Source: Flavobacteriia bacterium
Lineage (GTDB): Bacteria > Bacteroidota > Bacteroidia > Flavobacteriales_D > Crocinitomicaceae
Length of the DNA stretch: 64,000 nt
NCBI GenBank assembly: GCA_947446925.1
Contig: CANFHU010000001.1
Location: 372,001-436,000 of the forward strand
Direction: 5' to 3'
Both the position numbers and the translations under genes were made by a program. Under the pieces are notes generated by a model, which worked only from the letters and a program-made list of their open reading frames with translations, was not told the DNA's origin and made no database searches. This document shows positions 1 to 9,619 of this stretch, piece by piece (the stretch's first letter is position 1; each line of letters begins with the position of its first letter).

Positions 1-99
1 CCAAAATATGTGGTTTCGATGGATCCAATTTGGCAAGACAATATAGATGGTGTCAAACATTATCATATTTCGGATTTTTTAAGGAAGTCTGAGTATTAA
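1..99 (+). CDS. C-terminal end of a CDS truncated by the window start
   Basis: Frame 1 open from base 1 (PKYVVSMDPIWQDNIDGVKHYHISDFLRKSEY*) to TAA at 97-99; product not recognisable. Confidence 0.5.
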   Translation, partial: PKYVVSMDPIWQDNIDGVKHYHISDFLRKSEY

Positions 100-139
100 T
101 TTAATCGTACGTAAATTTTCCATTTCATTCTTTATCCCT

Positions 140-147
140 TACCTTTG
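140..147 (+). promoter_or_regulatory. candidate Bacteroidota -7 element (TAnnTTTG)
   Basis: TACCTTTG six bases before the ygiQ ATG; consensus match only, spacing would imply a very short leader. Confidence 0.3.
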
Positions 148-153
148 TAAGGT

Positions 154-2052
154 ATGGAACAACAATTAAGACCAATCACCGACTGGTTACCAATCACCAA
201 GCAAGAAGTTGAAAAACGCGGATGGGACGATGTAGATGTCGTTTTAATTTCTGGGGATGCCTATGTAGATCATCCTGCATTTGGAACGGCTGTCATAGGT
301 CGTATTATTGAGGACGAAGGTTTTCGTATTGCGATCGTTGCGCAACCAAACTGGAAAGATGATTTGCGCGACTTCAAAAAGTTTGGTAAACCGAAGTATT
401 TCTTTGGGGTTACCGCTGGTTGCATGGACTCAATGGTCAACCATTACACTGCTAATAAACGTTTACGTTCCACGGATGCTTATACACCTGGAGGAGAAGC
501 GGGCTATCGACCAGATTATGCTACGATTGTTTATTCCAATATCCTGAAAGAATTATACCCAGATGTTCCAATTTTAATAGGTGGAATCGAGGCTTCCTTG
601 CGTCGTGTGACTCACTACGATTATTGGAAAGATCAATTGATGCCTTCGGTTTTGGTAGATTCCAAAGCAGATATGTTGGTATATGGGATGGGCGAACAAC
701 CATTACGCGAAATGTTGCGTTTATTGAAAAAAGGCGTTCCATTTTCTTCCTTAAAGACTTTAAAGCAAATTGCATTTTTACAACCGAAAGAAGAAGAATT
801 ACCTAAAAATAAACAATGGGAAACCGTTGAATTAGCAAGTCATGAAACCTGTTTAGAAGATAAAATCAAGTATGCGGCAAACTTCAAAATTGTAGAAGTT
901 GAGTCGAATAAATGGGAAGCGAATCGTATTATTCAACACGTTGGTAATCAAACATTGGTAATCAATCCGCCATATAAGACCATGGAGGAAAAAGAAATTG
1001 ATAAATCGTTTGACTTACCGTATACGCGTTTGCCGCATCCAAAATACAAGAAGCGTGGCGCCATTCCTGCGTATGACATGATCAAATTTTCGATCAATAT
1101 GCATCGCGGATGTTTTGGTGGCTGTAGTTTCTGTACGATTTCTGCGCACCAAGGTAAATTTATTGCGTCGCGTAGCGAGAAATCGATTTTGAAAGAGTTA
1201 GAAGAGGTAACAAAACATCCAGAATTTAGAGGATATATTTCTGATTTAGGTGGACCTTCCGCAAACATGTACAAAATGAAAGGGAAAGATGAAGCGATTT
1301 GTAATCGTTGTTCGAGCCCTAGTTGTATACATCCTGTAATTTGTTCGAATTTAGACACTTCCCATAAACCGATGACGGAACTCTACAAAAAAGTAGACCA
1401 GCATCCAAAAGTGAAAAAAGCATTTATTGGTTCGGGGATACGTTACGATTTATTGGTGGACGACTTCAATAAAAATAATGAGGACGGTAACCACGATGAA
1501 TACATCGAACAAGTTGTAAAACACCATATTTCCGGAAGATTAAAAGTCGCGCCAGAACATACTTCAGATGCAACTTTGCGTGTCATGCGTAAACCTTCGT
1601 TTTCCTATTTCCATAAATTCAAGGAAAAATACGATGCGATTTCTGCGAAGCACAATTTAAATCAACCATTGATTCCGTATTTCATTTCTTCGCATCCAGG
1701 GTGTGAGGAAGAAGATATGGCGAATTTGGCGGCAGAAACAAAAGATATGGGCTTTCAATTGGAGCAGGTACAAGATTTTACTCCTACACCAATGACAGTC
1801 GCAGAGGTAATCTATTATTCAGGGGTACATCCATATACGTTAAAACCGATTAAAACCGTTAAAACTAAGGAGGAAAAATTGAATCAAAATCGTTTCTTTT
1901 TTTGGTATAAACGCGAAAATAGGGATTGGATTAAAAACCGTTTGCAAAAAGCAAATCGTCCAGATCTAGCAGAGAAATTATTGGGTTCCGAAAATCACAA
2001 ACAACCGAAAAAAGAGGTCCCAGAGTGGTTAGCGAAACGTAGAAAACGTTGA
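154..2052 (+). CDS. ygiQ: YgiQ family radical SAM protein
   Basis: 632 aa; full-length YgiQ-like sequence with radical SAM CxxxCxxC (GCFGGCSFCTISAHQGKFIASRS). Confidence 0.93.
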   Translation: MEQQLRPITDWLPITKQEVEKRGWDDVDVVLISGDAYVDHPAFGTAVIGRIIEDEGFRIAIVAQPNWKDDLRDFKKFGKPKYFFGVTAGCMDSMVNHYTANKRLRSTDAYTPGGEAGYRPDYATIVYSNILKELYPDVPILIGGIEASLRRVTHYDYWKDQLMPSVLVDSKADMLVYGMGEQPLREMLRLLKKGVPFSSLKTLKQIAFLQPKEEELPKNKQWETVELASHETCLEDKIKYAANFKIVEVESNKWEANRIIQHVGNQTLVINPPYKTMEEKEIDKSFDLPYTRLPHPKYKKRGAIPAYDMIKFSINMHRGCFGGCSFCTISAHQGKFIASRSEKSILKELEEVTKHPEFRGYISDLGGPSANMYKMKGKDEAICNRCSSPSCIHPVICSNLDTSHKPMTELYKKVDQHPKVKKAFIGSGIRYDLLVDDFNKNNEDGNHDEYIEQVVKHHISGRLKVAPEHTSDATLRVMRKPSFSYFHKFKEKYDAISAKHNLNQPLIPYFISSHPGCEEEDMANLAAETKDMGFQLEQVQDFTPTPMTVAEVIYYSGVHPYTLKPIKTVKTKEEKLNQNRFFFWYKRENRDWIKNRLQKANRPDLAEKLLGSENHKQPKKEVPEWLAKRRKR

Positions 2053-2076
2053 TTTTTTTATTGTTAGGGATTTTTA

Positions 2077-2112
2077 ATTCGTAGGTATATGGCATGCCAT
2101 ATACCTACGAAT
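2077..2112. repeat. 36-bp perfect palindrome centred on GGCATGCC
   Basis: ATTCGTAGGTATATGGCATGCCATATACCTACGAAT, zero loop, between convergent genes. Confidence 0.85.
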
Positions 2113-2124
2113 CAAAATTGATAA

Positions 2125-3228
2125 TCAAAACCATACCGTAATGTTTCCAGTGAGTACAAATGTATTATTTGTATGCGATGAAAATTGATATGTAAACATT
2201 GGTTTTTGGGTGTAAAATTGTCGTGCATCAACACGAAATAATATATGTTTCTGTATATTAACATTATAACAGATTCCAGCACTAAAAATACTTATTTTTT
2301 CATTTTTTAATAGATTTGTAATCATACAATTTTGAGGATCATAAAAATATTCTATACGTCCTGCGAGGTTCTGTTTTTTTGAAAAATTCCATTTACCTGA
2401 AACATTCGCTTGCCACCAAAAAGCGTGTTTTTGGTTGGAAAATTTTTGCCATCCACCATAGATACAAGTAATTATATTCCATTTCTTTTTGGGAGAATAG
2501 ATCCAGTAAAAGTCTGAAAAATAGCGCATACGAAAAGTAGGACTCAAATGACTACGTTCATCTCCCACATATGTATTCCAATTCAATACATTCAATACAT
2601 TAGGTCTATATTCAAGTTGTGTTGCAAAAGATTTCGTATTGTTTTGATCGCTTATTTGTTGCCATCCGTTTAAAATATAGGTATATAAATTCCATTTTGA
2701 AGTTAAAGGAATACTAGCCTTTATTCCCGTTAAGTAATATGGCAAATATTCTGGTGCCAAGCTACGTGTATACATAAAATGGTCTTTGGAAATCGCAGTT
2801 TCGTTAGTGAAAGGGGAACTTAGTATACCATATTCAAGCCAAATATTACGTTTTTTAGAAAGACAAATTCCGACAGATGCTTCTACTATATTTTTCATGA
2901 AGCCTTTTTCGTTGGTATAATTTGCCTTCATGTATGAACCAAATCCAGGAATAAATCGTGCGCGAAATCTTGTATTCGTGTATTTCAAATCCAAATAGGA
3001 TAAGTTGATTGAAAAATGGTTATGATTTGCAGCAGAAACAAAGTAGGGAATACTTCTACTTTTCGGTTGATTGAAATCGTAGGTAAAATAGGAATCTAGG
3101 TATCCATTAATAGAAATTTTTTTCTTTTTACTTAGGTATAATGTATCCATAGATGAACTATCTATGAATTGGCTATTTACCGTAAAAACTAGACAAAATA
3201 GATAAATAAAACTGAATAAATAGTTCAT
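2125..3228 (-). CDS. outer-membrane beta-barrel porin (putative OmpL/BBP2-like)
   Basis: Signal peptide, alternating beta-strand pattern, terminal aromatic (VWF); divergent to a KdpD-like kinase. Confidence 0.65.
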   Translation of the reverse strand: MNYLFSFIYLFCLVFTVNSQFIDSSSMDTLYLSKKKKISINGYLDSYFTYDFNQPKSRSIPYFVSAANHNHFSINLSYLDLKYTNTRFRARFIPGFGSYMKANYTNEKGFMKNIVEASVGICLSKKRNIWLEYGILSSPFTNETAISKDHFMYTRSLAPEYLPYYLTGIKASIPLTSKWNLYTYILNGWQQISDQNNTKSFATQLEYRPNVLNVLNWNTYVGDERSHLSPTFRMRYFSDFYWIYSPKKKWNIITCIYGGWQKFSNQKHAFWWQANVSGKWNFSKKQNLAGRIEYFYDPQNCMITNLLKNEKISIFSAGICYNVNIQKHILFRVDARQFYTQKPMFTYQFSSHTNNTFVLTGNITVWF

Positions 3229-3289
3229 GACACAAAAATATGGAAACAGATTTGGAAGGAATCAAACTAAAAATTATTCTACCCAAATC

Positions 3290-3306
3290 TTTATAAAATC
3301 TTTACA
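3290..3306. promoter_or_regulatory. candidate KdpE-like operator TTTATA-N5-TTTACA
   Basis: TTTATAAAATCTTTACA in the divergent intergenic region; 11-bp-spaced hexamers as in the E. coli kdp operator. Confidence 0.4.
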
Positions 3307-3355
3307 ACTTTATGGATAGATTTGTTAAAATAAATATGCCTTAGAGGATAGCTAC

Positions 3356-4438
3356 ATGGTGAATATTATTCTACATAAAATCAGCAAAACAAAACAATAT
3401 TTTATCAGTATTGGTCTTATTTTGATGGTGGCTATTATCTGCTTCTCTCTTTCTTCATTCATCGATTATAAGATTGTTGCTTTAATATTATTAATGACAT
3501 TGTCGTTAATCGCCATGTTTTTTGACATTCTTCCTGTACTTTCTGCAGCGATGTTGAGTGCTGTGATTTGGATTTATTTTTTCATACCACCTATTTTTAC
3601 TTGGATAGTAAAAAGCACGGACGATTTGATGATGTTTTTTATGTATTTCATCATTGCAATGGTAAATACGGTATTAACATTTAAAATTCGCGCTATTGAA
3701 AAAGCTGCTAATGTGCGTGAAGAGAAAGAAAACACATTGCGTTTATACAATACAATGCTAAATTCATTATCGCACGAATTACGTACCCCGATTGCAACGA
3801 TTGTAGGTGCTACGGATAATTTGCAAGATAAGCGAGAACATTTGACGGAGGACTTGAAAGAAGAGTTGATTTCAGAAATTTCAAAGGCATCCATCCGTTT
3901 GAATGCACAAGTAGAAAATTTACTCAATATGTCGCGTTTAGAAACAGAATACATGCAACCAAAAATGGATTGGTGTGATGTAAATGATTTAGTTCATCGC
4001 CTCGTTTTTTCTTTAAAAGAAGAATTAGAAGAAAGAATAATATCGATTGAAAATCAAGATAATTTGCCTCTTTGTAAGTTAGATAGTGTCTTAATGGAGC
4101 AGGTTTTAAAAAACTTGATTGTGAACGCACATTTATACACCGAAAGGAAATGTACAATTAAAATTCATTCTTCCATTGTTGCACAGCAGTTATGTATAAT
4201 TGTGGAAGATAGTGGCAAAGGATTTCCAGAAGATGAAATGTCTTTTGTTTTTGATAAATTTTATCGATTAAAACACTCTAAAACAGGAGGAACAGGGCTT
4301 GGGTTATCCATTGTTAAAGGATTTATTGAGGTGCACAATGGTACCATTAGTTTAGAAAATAAAGTAGAAGGTGGTGCAAAATTTACAATTCTATTACCCG
4401 TAGAAACAAATTATATTAACAATTATACGAATGAATAA
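3356..4438 (+). CDS. DUF4118-containing sensor histidine kinase (short KdpD-like)
   Basis: TM segment similar to KdpD (DUF4118), H-box SLSHELRTPIATIVGATDNL, N-box, G-boxes (GGTGLGLSIVKGF). Confidence 0.88.
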   Translation: MVNIILHKISKTKQYFISIGLILMVAIICFSLSSFIDYKIVALILLMTLSLIAMFFDILPVLSAAMLSAVIWIYFFIPPIFTWIVKSTDDLMMFFMYFIIAMVNTVLTFKIRAIEKAANVREEKENTLRLYNTMLNSLSHELRTPIATIVGATDNLQDKREHLTEDLKEELISEISKASIRLNAQVENLLNMSRLETEYMQPKMDWCDVNDLVHRLVFSLKEELEERIISIENQDNLPLCKLDSVLMEQVLKNLIVNAHLYTERKCTIKIHSSIVAQQLCIIVEDSGKGFPEDEMSFVFDKFYRLKHSKTGGTGLGLSIVKGFIEVHNGTISLENKVEGGAKFTILLPVETNYINNYTNE

Positions 4439-5108
4439 TGTAGAAATATTAATTGTGGATGATGAGGTTCAGATTCGTAAAATGTTATTTATTACACTTC
4501 AGAGTAATGCTTATAAAGTTTCAGAAGCATCCAACGCAAAAGACGCAATAATTCGAGCAGCCAACCATCCTCCAGAATTGATTTTGTTGGATTTAGGCTT
4601 ACCGGATGAAAATGGACACATTGTACTCCAAAAATTACGGGAATGGTATACGAAACCTATTATCATTTTATCCGCACATAGTAGTGAGGAAGATATTGTA
4701 AAAGCCTTGGATAATGGTGCGAATGATTATTTAGTTAAACCCTTTCGTACAGGAGAATTATTAGCTCGTATCCGATCTGTGTTACGAAGTAGTAAACTAG
4801 AAGACGAAAGTCCTTTATTGAAATTTGGGGATTTAGATCTGGATTTATCATCGAGAATTGTACGTAAAAAGGAAGAAGTGGTTAAACTAACTTCTACAGA
4901 ATATGCGCTATTTAGTTTGCTATGTAAAAACGATGGTAAAGTACTAACGCATCATTATTTATTGAAACAAATTTGGGGTCCAAGTTATGTGAATGAATCA
5001 CAGTATTTGCGTGTTTTTATTGCGCAACTTCGCAAAAAAATAGAAGATGATCCAAATAGACCAACGCATATTATTACAGAATCTGGAGTTGGGTATCGTT
5101 TTCTATAA
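4431..5108 (+). CDS. OmpR/KdpE-family response regulator
   Basis: Receiver domain (LIVDDEVQIRKML, DLGLPDENG) plus winged-helix; overlaps the kinase by 8 nt. Confidence 0.92.
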   Translation: MNNVEILIVDDEVQIRKMLFITLQSNAYKVSEASNAKDAIIRAANHPPELILLDLGLPDENGHIVLQKLREWYTKPIIILSAHSSEEDIVKALDNGANDYLVKPFRTGELLARIRSVLRSSKLEDESPLLKFGDLDLDLSSRIVRKKEEVVKLTSTEYALFSLLCKNDGKVLTHHYLLKQIWGPSYVNESQYLRVFIAQLRKKIEDDPNRPTHIITESGVGYRFL

Positions 5109-5113
5109 TTCTC

Positions 5114-5130
5114 TTTATAAAATCTTTATA
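5114..5130. promoter_or_regulatory. second candidate KdpE-like operator TTTATA-N5-TTTATA
   Basis: TTTATAAAATCTTTATA shares its first 14 bases with the site at 3290-3306. Confidence 0.33.
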
Positions 5131-5201
5131 TCCATCCCTTTTTCTTGATAAATTATTTACAACGATTTTATGTTATTTGTACAATACAAAACCAATGACT
5201 T

Positions 5202-5768
5202 ATGAAATCGATATTATTGCTATTCTTCCTTTTTGTTCTATCCAACTCCGTTTTTTATAGTCAAGGTATATTTAAAACTGCAGAAGACTTCAGAAAGGGA
5301 AATTATTTAATTAAAGCAATTTCTGCTTCTGCCTATAAAGTTTGTGCGAACAGACTTTTGAAAGCAAAAAAAATTAAAGTGATTAATGGGGATAGCACTT
5401 ACACATTTTTAAAGTCAGACATATACGGATACCAAGACTTCAAAAATTACTATCGTTTTAATAATAATGATGTATACACGATTTTAAATCCAAAGGAAAC
5501 TATTATCATTTATGAAAAAATAAAATTAGCAGGACCTAAGGGTAACCTTCCTACTAAAATGTATTTTTTTAGTAAAAACGAAAGTAGTGAAATACTTCCC
5601 TTTACCATTGAAAATCTAAAATGGGTATTTCAGAATGAAGGAGAATTTTATGATTTAATAGAGATACATTACAAGGAAGATATCGATCTTCTTCGCTTTG
5701 ATTCTTTACGGAAAATGTATTTTATTAATTATTTATTTAATAGAACAAACCAGCAAGAATATCCCTAG
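5202..5768 (+). CDS. secreted hypothetical protein
   Basis: 188 aa with N-terminal signal peptide; no recognised family. Confidence 0.6.
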   Translation: MKSILLLFFLFVLSNSVFYSQGIFKTAEDFRKGNYLIKAISASAYKVCANRLLKAKKIKVINGDSTYTFLKSDIYGYQDFKNYYRFNNNDVYTILNPKETIIIYEKIKLAGPKGNLPTKMYFFSKNESSEILPFTIENLKWVFQNEGEFYDLIEIHYKEDIDLLRFDSLRKMYFINYLFNRTNQQEYP

Positions 5769-5909
5769 ATATTATTGGCGAAATTTCCCAACAGGTATTT
5801 ATAAAAAAACATACAATTTATTAACACCTACTACTCAAAACTTTATCCATTCATTTTGAAGAAACATCCACGAATTTGAAATATCTTCGTAACATCAAAA
5901 ATAGGCAGA

Positions 5910-6101
5910 ATGGTAACAATGACAGACGAAGCAATTACACTAGAAATTGCAACATTAAAAACAAAATTAACTGGGAATTTATTCGAAGATGGTGAAACAA
6001 TGCAAGCTATCTATGAATTAAAAAAACAATTAAATCCAGAAATTGAATTCAACCCAACAGCGGAAGAAGACGAGGATGGTTGCCTTTATTGCGGAAGTTA
6101 A
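5910..6101 (+). CDS. small hypothetical protein with C-terminal CxxC-type tail
   Basis: 63 aa ending EDEDGCLYCGS; followed by a terminator hairpin. Confidence 0.6.
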   Translation: MVTMTDEAITLEIATLKTKLTGNLFEDGETMQAIYELKKQLNPEIEFNPTAEEDEDGCLYCGS

Positions 6102-6148
6102 AACCATCTAGGTTTTAGTACCCAATAATTTTTATAAACGAATTAAAG

Positions 6149-6183
6149 CAAAAGTGTGTCTGATTTTGGGCACACTTTTTTCT
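6149..6183 (+). terminator. Rho-independent terminator
   Basis: AAAGTGTG...CACACTTT hairpin followed by T run. Confidence 0.7.
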
Positions 6184-6279
6184 TGTTTACACGTTTCCTT
6201 TTTGTTTACAAACATTTTGTTTTTGAAAATATGTAGCAACCGATAAAAGAATAGTCAGATTACTCTTTACATTTGTTGC

Positions 6280-6603
6280 ATGAAAAGTGCAGTTTACAAT
6301 AGCAAATGGATGCTTTGGATACAAAGTAAATCGAAATATTACAAAAATAAATATGTAGTAACACTTTTCATTTTTTCATTCTATGGAATGTTTTTGGATG
6401 ATGTAGATATTTTTACCATTATTTCTCAGAATATTAAATTACACAAACTGAAAGAAGAAAAAACCTTAGTAGAAACGAAGTTAGTGAAAACTAAAAACAC
6501 CCTCGAAAAATTACGATATACTTCTGAACTTGAGGCTTATGCGCGTGAAAATAAACTTTTCAAAAAAGACGATGAAGATATTTTTATTATTACCTATAAG
6601 TAA
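6280..6603 (+). CDS. septum formation initiator-like (FtsB/DivIC family) protein
   Basis: 107 aa, single TM then coiled coil then ARENKLFKKDDEDIFIITY, typical of Bacteroidota DivIC-like proteins. Confidence 0.75.
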   Translation: MKSAVYNSKWMLWIQSKSKYYKNKYVVTLFIFSFYGMFLDDVDIFTIISQNIKLHKLKEEKTLVETKLVKTKNTLEKLRYTSELEAYARENKLFKKDDEDIFIITYK

Positions 6604-7821
6604 TTAGTCTTCTGTTCGGTAAGGAGAACATAAAAATAAATTTCCGCGTTGGCTAAAAAAGGCGTCTTCCGCTACATTGTGAATCTGTATCCCTGGAAAA
6701 TAATAGATAGCAATTTGGAGGTAGTTGTATTTATATTTTGCCATATGCATGGCTCCTTCTTGACATAAACCTACTCCATGACCATAACCTCTTCCGCGAA
6801 TTAATACATCCTTTCCATCCAAGTAATTACTGAAATAGGTGGATTTTAATTTAAATTCTTGTCGAATATCGCGTAAAGGAATTCCTAATATTGGATTATG
6901 ATAAAATGCGAGTCGCTCTGTTTGTGTGAAATTAAATACCAATGGTCCTAGAATTGAATCACTTATAGGATAATTATACCGCTTAATAAGAAAATCTGCC
7001 CATTGTTGTTTTGGAATTCGTTTTTCCCAAGTTGCTTGCTTGGTATAAATACAAAATGTGTCTTTAAATGTATTTAGATAATCTACCCGATTATTCCATA
7101 TATAGTCTGCTTCACTGGTTTGACCACCGCAATTGGCGTGAAAATATGCATCCACCAAGTTCCCGCGTTCATCTTCCATCACGATATTTTCGGTCGCTCT
7201 CACTGCTTTTTCGATATCCGGTGTAAAACGCAGTTTGTAATGGTATGCTTGACAATGCACACGATCGCATAAGTTGAATCCTTCTTTCACATGTTTAGAG
7301 AGATATTTCAGGGCATACGTGCGACTCATTAGCGCTTGGACTTTGTAATATTCAATTTCTTTGCCTGTTCCGCCTTCCGATTCAACAACGCCAGATAGGT
7401 AATTATTAATATTCACCATATTTACCAAAGTCAGTCCTTTTAGTCCTGGTGTAATTTCAAAATCATCTTGGTATTTTCGAGTTTTAACAGTTGGAATTGT
7501 GGGTGTAAGTTCGATACTCGCGTTTTCTTGTATTGCAATAAGGGATATTTTATCAAAAATTCCTTGCGAAATGATTCCCACAAATAATTCTAAGCGTTTA
7601 TCATTAGTTTGTTGGATTTCAACATAGCCTTCGTTTACTAGTTCGCCAACATACGAAGTATCTGCAAAAACACTGTAATTTATTCCATCATGGGCAAATA
7701 CGATACGTTGAATATCATTATCACGATATACGCCGATACGAATTTGTTGTCCATATGAGTATAGCGAAAGAAAACAAAGAAAAATAAATGCTAATAGTGT
7801 TTTCACGCGACAAAAATACAA
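6604..7821 (-). CDS. SpoIID/LytB domain-containing protein
   Basis: NYLSGVVESEGG...VQALMSRTYAL, ...GRGYGHGVGLCQEGAMHMA motifs; signal peptide. Confidence 0.88.
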   Translation of the reverse strand: MYFCRVKTLLAFIFLCFLSLYSYGQQIRIGVYRDNDIQRIVFAHDGINYSVFADTSYVGELVNEGYVEIQQTNDKRLELFVGIISQGIFDKISLIAIQENASIELTPTIPTVKTRKYQDDFEITPGLKGLTLVNMVNINNYLSGVVESEGGTGKEIEYYKVQALMSRTYALKYLSKHVKEGFNLCDRVHCQAYHYKLRFTPDIEKAVRATENIVMEDERGNLVDAYFHANCGGQTSEADYIWNNRVDYLNTFKDTFCIYTKQATWEKRIPKQQWADFLIKRYNYPISDSILGPLVFNFTQTERLAFYHNPILGIPLRDIRQEFKLKSTYFSNYLDGKDVLIRGRGYGHGVGLCQEGAMHMAKYKYNYLQIAIYYFPGIQIHNVAEDAFFSQRGNLFLCSPYRTED

Positions 7822-8012
7822 GAATTTCTTGGCTTGAATTCACATTTTTAGAATGTTCTGTCCGGGAATAATTCATCGCATTCTAAACGAACTGTTCCTC
7901 TTTCCAGAAAAAAAAATAAAAACTTTTTTATTTTACCTTGTAAATTCAGCAATTAATATATTTTTGCCAAAGATTAAGCATTCAACAATAAATAACAGGA
8001 AATTTTTAGATT

Positions 8013-8372
8013 ATGTCGAAAAAACGTGCGATAGTTAGTTATGACAAGCTTTCAGAAGACATGAAAGACCGATTAGAAGATGCATTTCCAGAAGGATTTG
8101 GTGGAGGTATGACACAAATCAAAACACCTACTGGAGAAACTTTAGATGCGCTTTTATGGGAAACAGATGATATTATTTACTTAATTAAATTAAATAAGGT
8201 AAATAAAAAACCTGTTGTTATTCCAGATGATGATGAGGAAGAAGAAGACGATATTGATGATATCGAAGAGGAAGAAGTAAAAGTGGATGAAGCAGAGGAT
8301 GTTGCAGATGACGAGGAAGATGATTTCGACGAACCAGCAGAAGACGATGACGAGGATTCTGACGAAGAATAA
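8013..8372 (+). CDS. conserved hypothetical protein with long acidic C-terminal tail
   Basis: 119 aa; N-terminal folded part, then D/E-rich tail. Confidence 0.75.
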   Translation: MSKKRAIVSYDKLSEDMKDRLEDAFPEGFGGGMTQIKTPTGETLDALLWETDDIIYLIKLNKVNKKPVVIPDDDEEEEDDIDDIEEEEVKVDEAEDVADDEEDDFDEPAEDDDEDSDEE

Positions 8373-8390
8373 TCGTTTAAAACAGATAGT

Positions 8391-8420
8391 AAGCTACTTC
8401 ATTTTGGGGTAGCTTTTTTT
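8391..8420 (+). terminator. Rho-independent terminator
   Basis: AAGCTAC...GTAGCTT hairpin plus T run. Confidence 0.7.
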
Positions 8421-8505
8421 GTGCCTTTTAAATAAAATACGAATAAAATACTTTTTTAGCAAGTGTCTACATCTCCTTTGTTGTGTTTAATTTTAAGTTA
8501 CAAAC

Positions 8506-9606
8506 TTGAAAATTAGCATGAGTCTCCAATATCAGATAGCATTAACTTTACTTACCGGCGGTGGAAAAAAGAAAATTCGAAAAATATTAACCCATTTTGA
8601 AGATAGCGCAGATTTTTTTAAAGCAAGCAAACATCGTTTAAAAACAATTCCTGGCATTGGAGAGAAATTTTTACAGCAATTAGATCGAGAGAGAGCGTTA
8701 CGAGAAGCAGAAAAACACGTAGCGTATATGGATAAACATCGGATTAAAACCATGTTTTATACAGATGCTATATTTCCGTATCGCTTGAACCAATGCGAAG
8801 ATGCACCAGTTTTGATGTATACCTTGGGGGAGATGGATTGTAACTTGCCACGGATAGTTTCAATTGTCGGTACCCGCAATGCGAGTAGTTATGGGCGTAA
8901 AATATGTGAAGATTTGCTACATTCTTTTGTTGGAAAAGACATTGTTGTGGTGAGTGGTTTGGCGTATGGAATAGACATCTATGCACACAAACTATGCACG
9001 GAATTAGGGATACAAACGATTGGTGTGCTCGGACATGGTTTAGACCGAATTTATCCACAAGCACATATACCAATCGCACAGAAGATGTTGGAAAATGGAG
9101 GGTTATTGACAGAATTTCTTCCAGGAAGTAAACCAGATAGGGAAAACTTTCCGATGCGGAACCGCATTGTAGCCGGAATGTGTGATGCAACAATCGTCAT
9201 TGAAAGTGGTGAACGAGGAGGTTCTCTAATCACTGCAGAGTTAGCCAATGATTATGCGCGGGATGTATTTGCTTTTCCGGGCGATATAACACGCGAATAC
9301 TCCAAAGGGTGTAATTATCTCATTCAAAAAAATAAAGCGCATCTCATCACGTCATCGGATGATTTTTTTGAAATGATGGATTGGAAGGATACTACCAAAA
9401 CAGAAAATAAGCAGTTACAACTCTTTGCAGAACTCGACGAACAGGAACAAAAGATAGTCACCTTATTAAAAGAAAGTCAGGAAGTAAGTCTAGATGTTTT
9501 AGCTATCAAAACAGAAATTCCAGTGCGCTTAATGAGTGGAATTTTGTTGGGATTAGAATTAAAAGGAGTGGTGAAAGCCTTACCAGGGAAACGATTTGGT
9601 TTGTAA
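8506..9606 (+). CDS. dprA: DNA-processing protein DprA (start may be 8518)
   Basis: VGTRNASSYGRKICEDL, GLAYGIDIYAHK, ENFPMRNRIVAGM motifs. Confidence 0.93.
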   Translation: MKISMSLQYQIALTLLTGGGKKKIRKILTHFEDSADFFKASKHRLKTIPGIGEKFLQQLDRERALREAEKHVAYMDKHRIKTMFYTDAIFPYRLNQCEDAPVLMYTLGEMDCNLPRIVSIVGTRNASSYGRKICEDLLHSFVGKDIVVVSGLAYGIDIYAHKLCTELGIQTIGVLGHGLDRIYPQAHIPIAQKMLENGGLLTEFLPGSKPDRENFPMRNRIVAGMCDATIVIESGERGGSLITAELANDYARDVFAFPGDITREYSKGCNYLIQKNKAHLITSSDDFFEMMDWKDTTKTENKQLQLFAELDEQEQKIVTLLKESQEVSLDVLAIKTEIPVRLMSGILLGLELKGVVKALPGKRFGL

Positions 9607-9619
9607 AATGAATTCAAAA

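Noticed and set aside
948-1358. 136-aa antisense ORF in ygiQ
   Set aside because: Shadow of a strong coding frame with no independent support.
7853-8038. 61-aa ORF upstream of the acidic-tail gene
   Set aside because: Overlaps the next gene start and has no recognisable features; the region reads as 5' noncoding sequence.
8013-8372. Naming the acidic-tail protein a DNA primase
   Set aside because: Such a label is used for similar proteins in some annotations, but no primase motif is visible.
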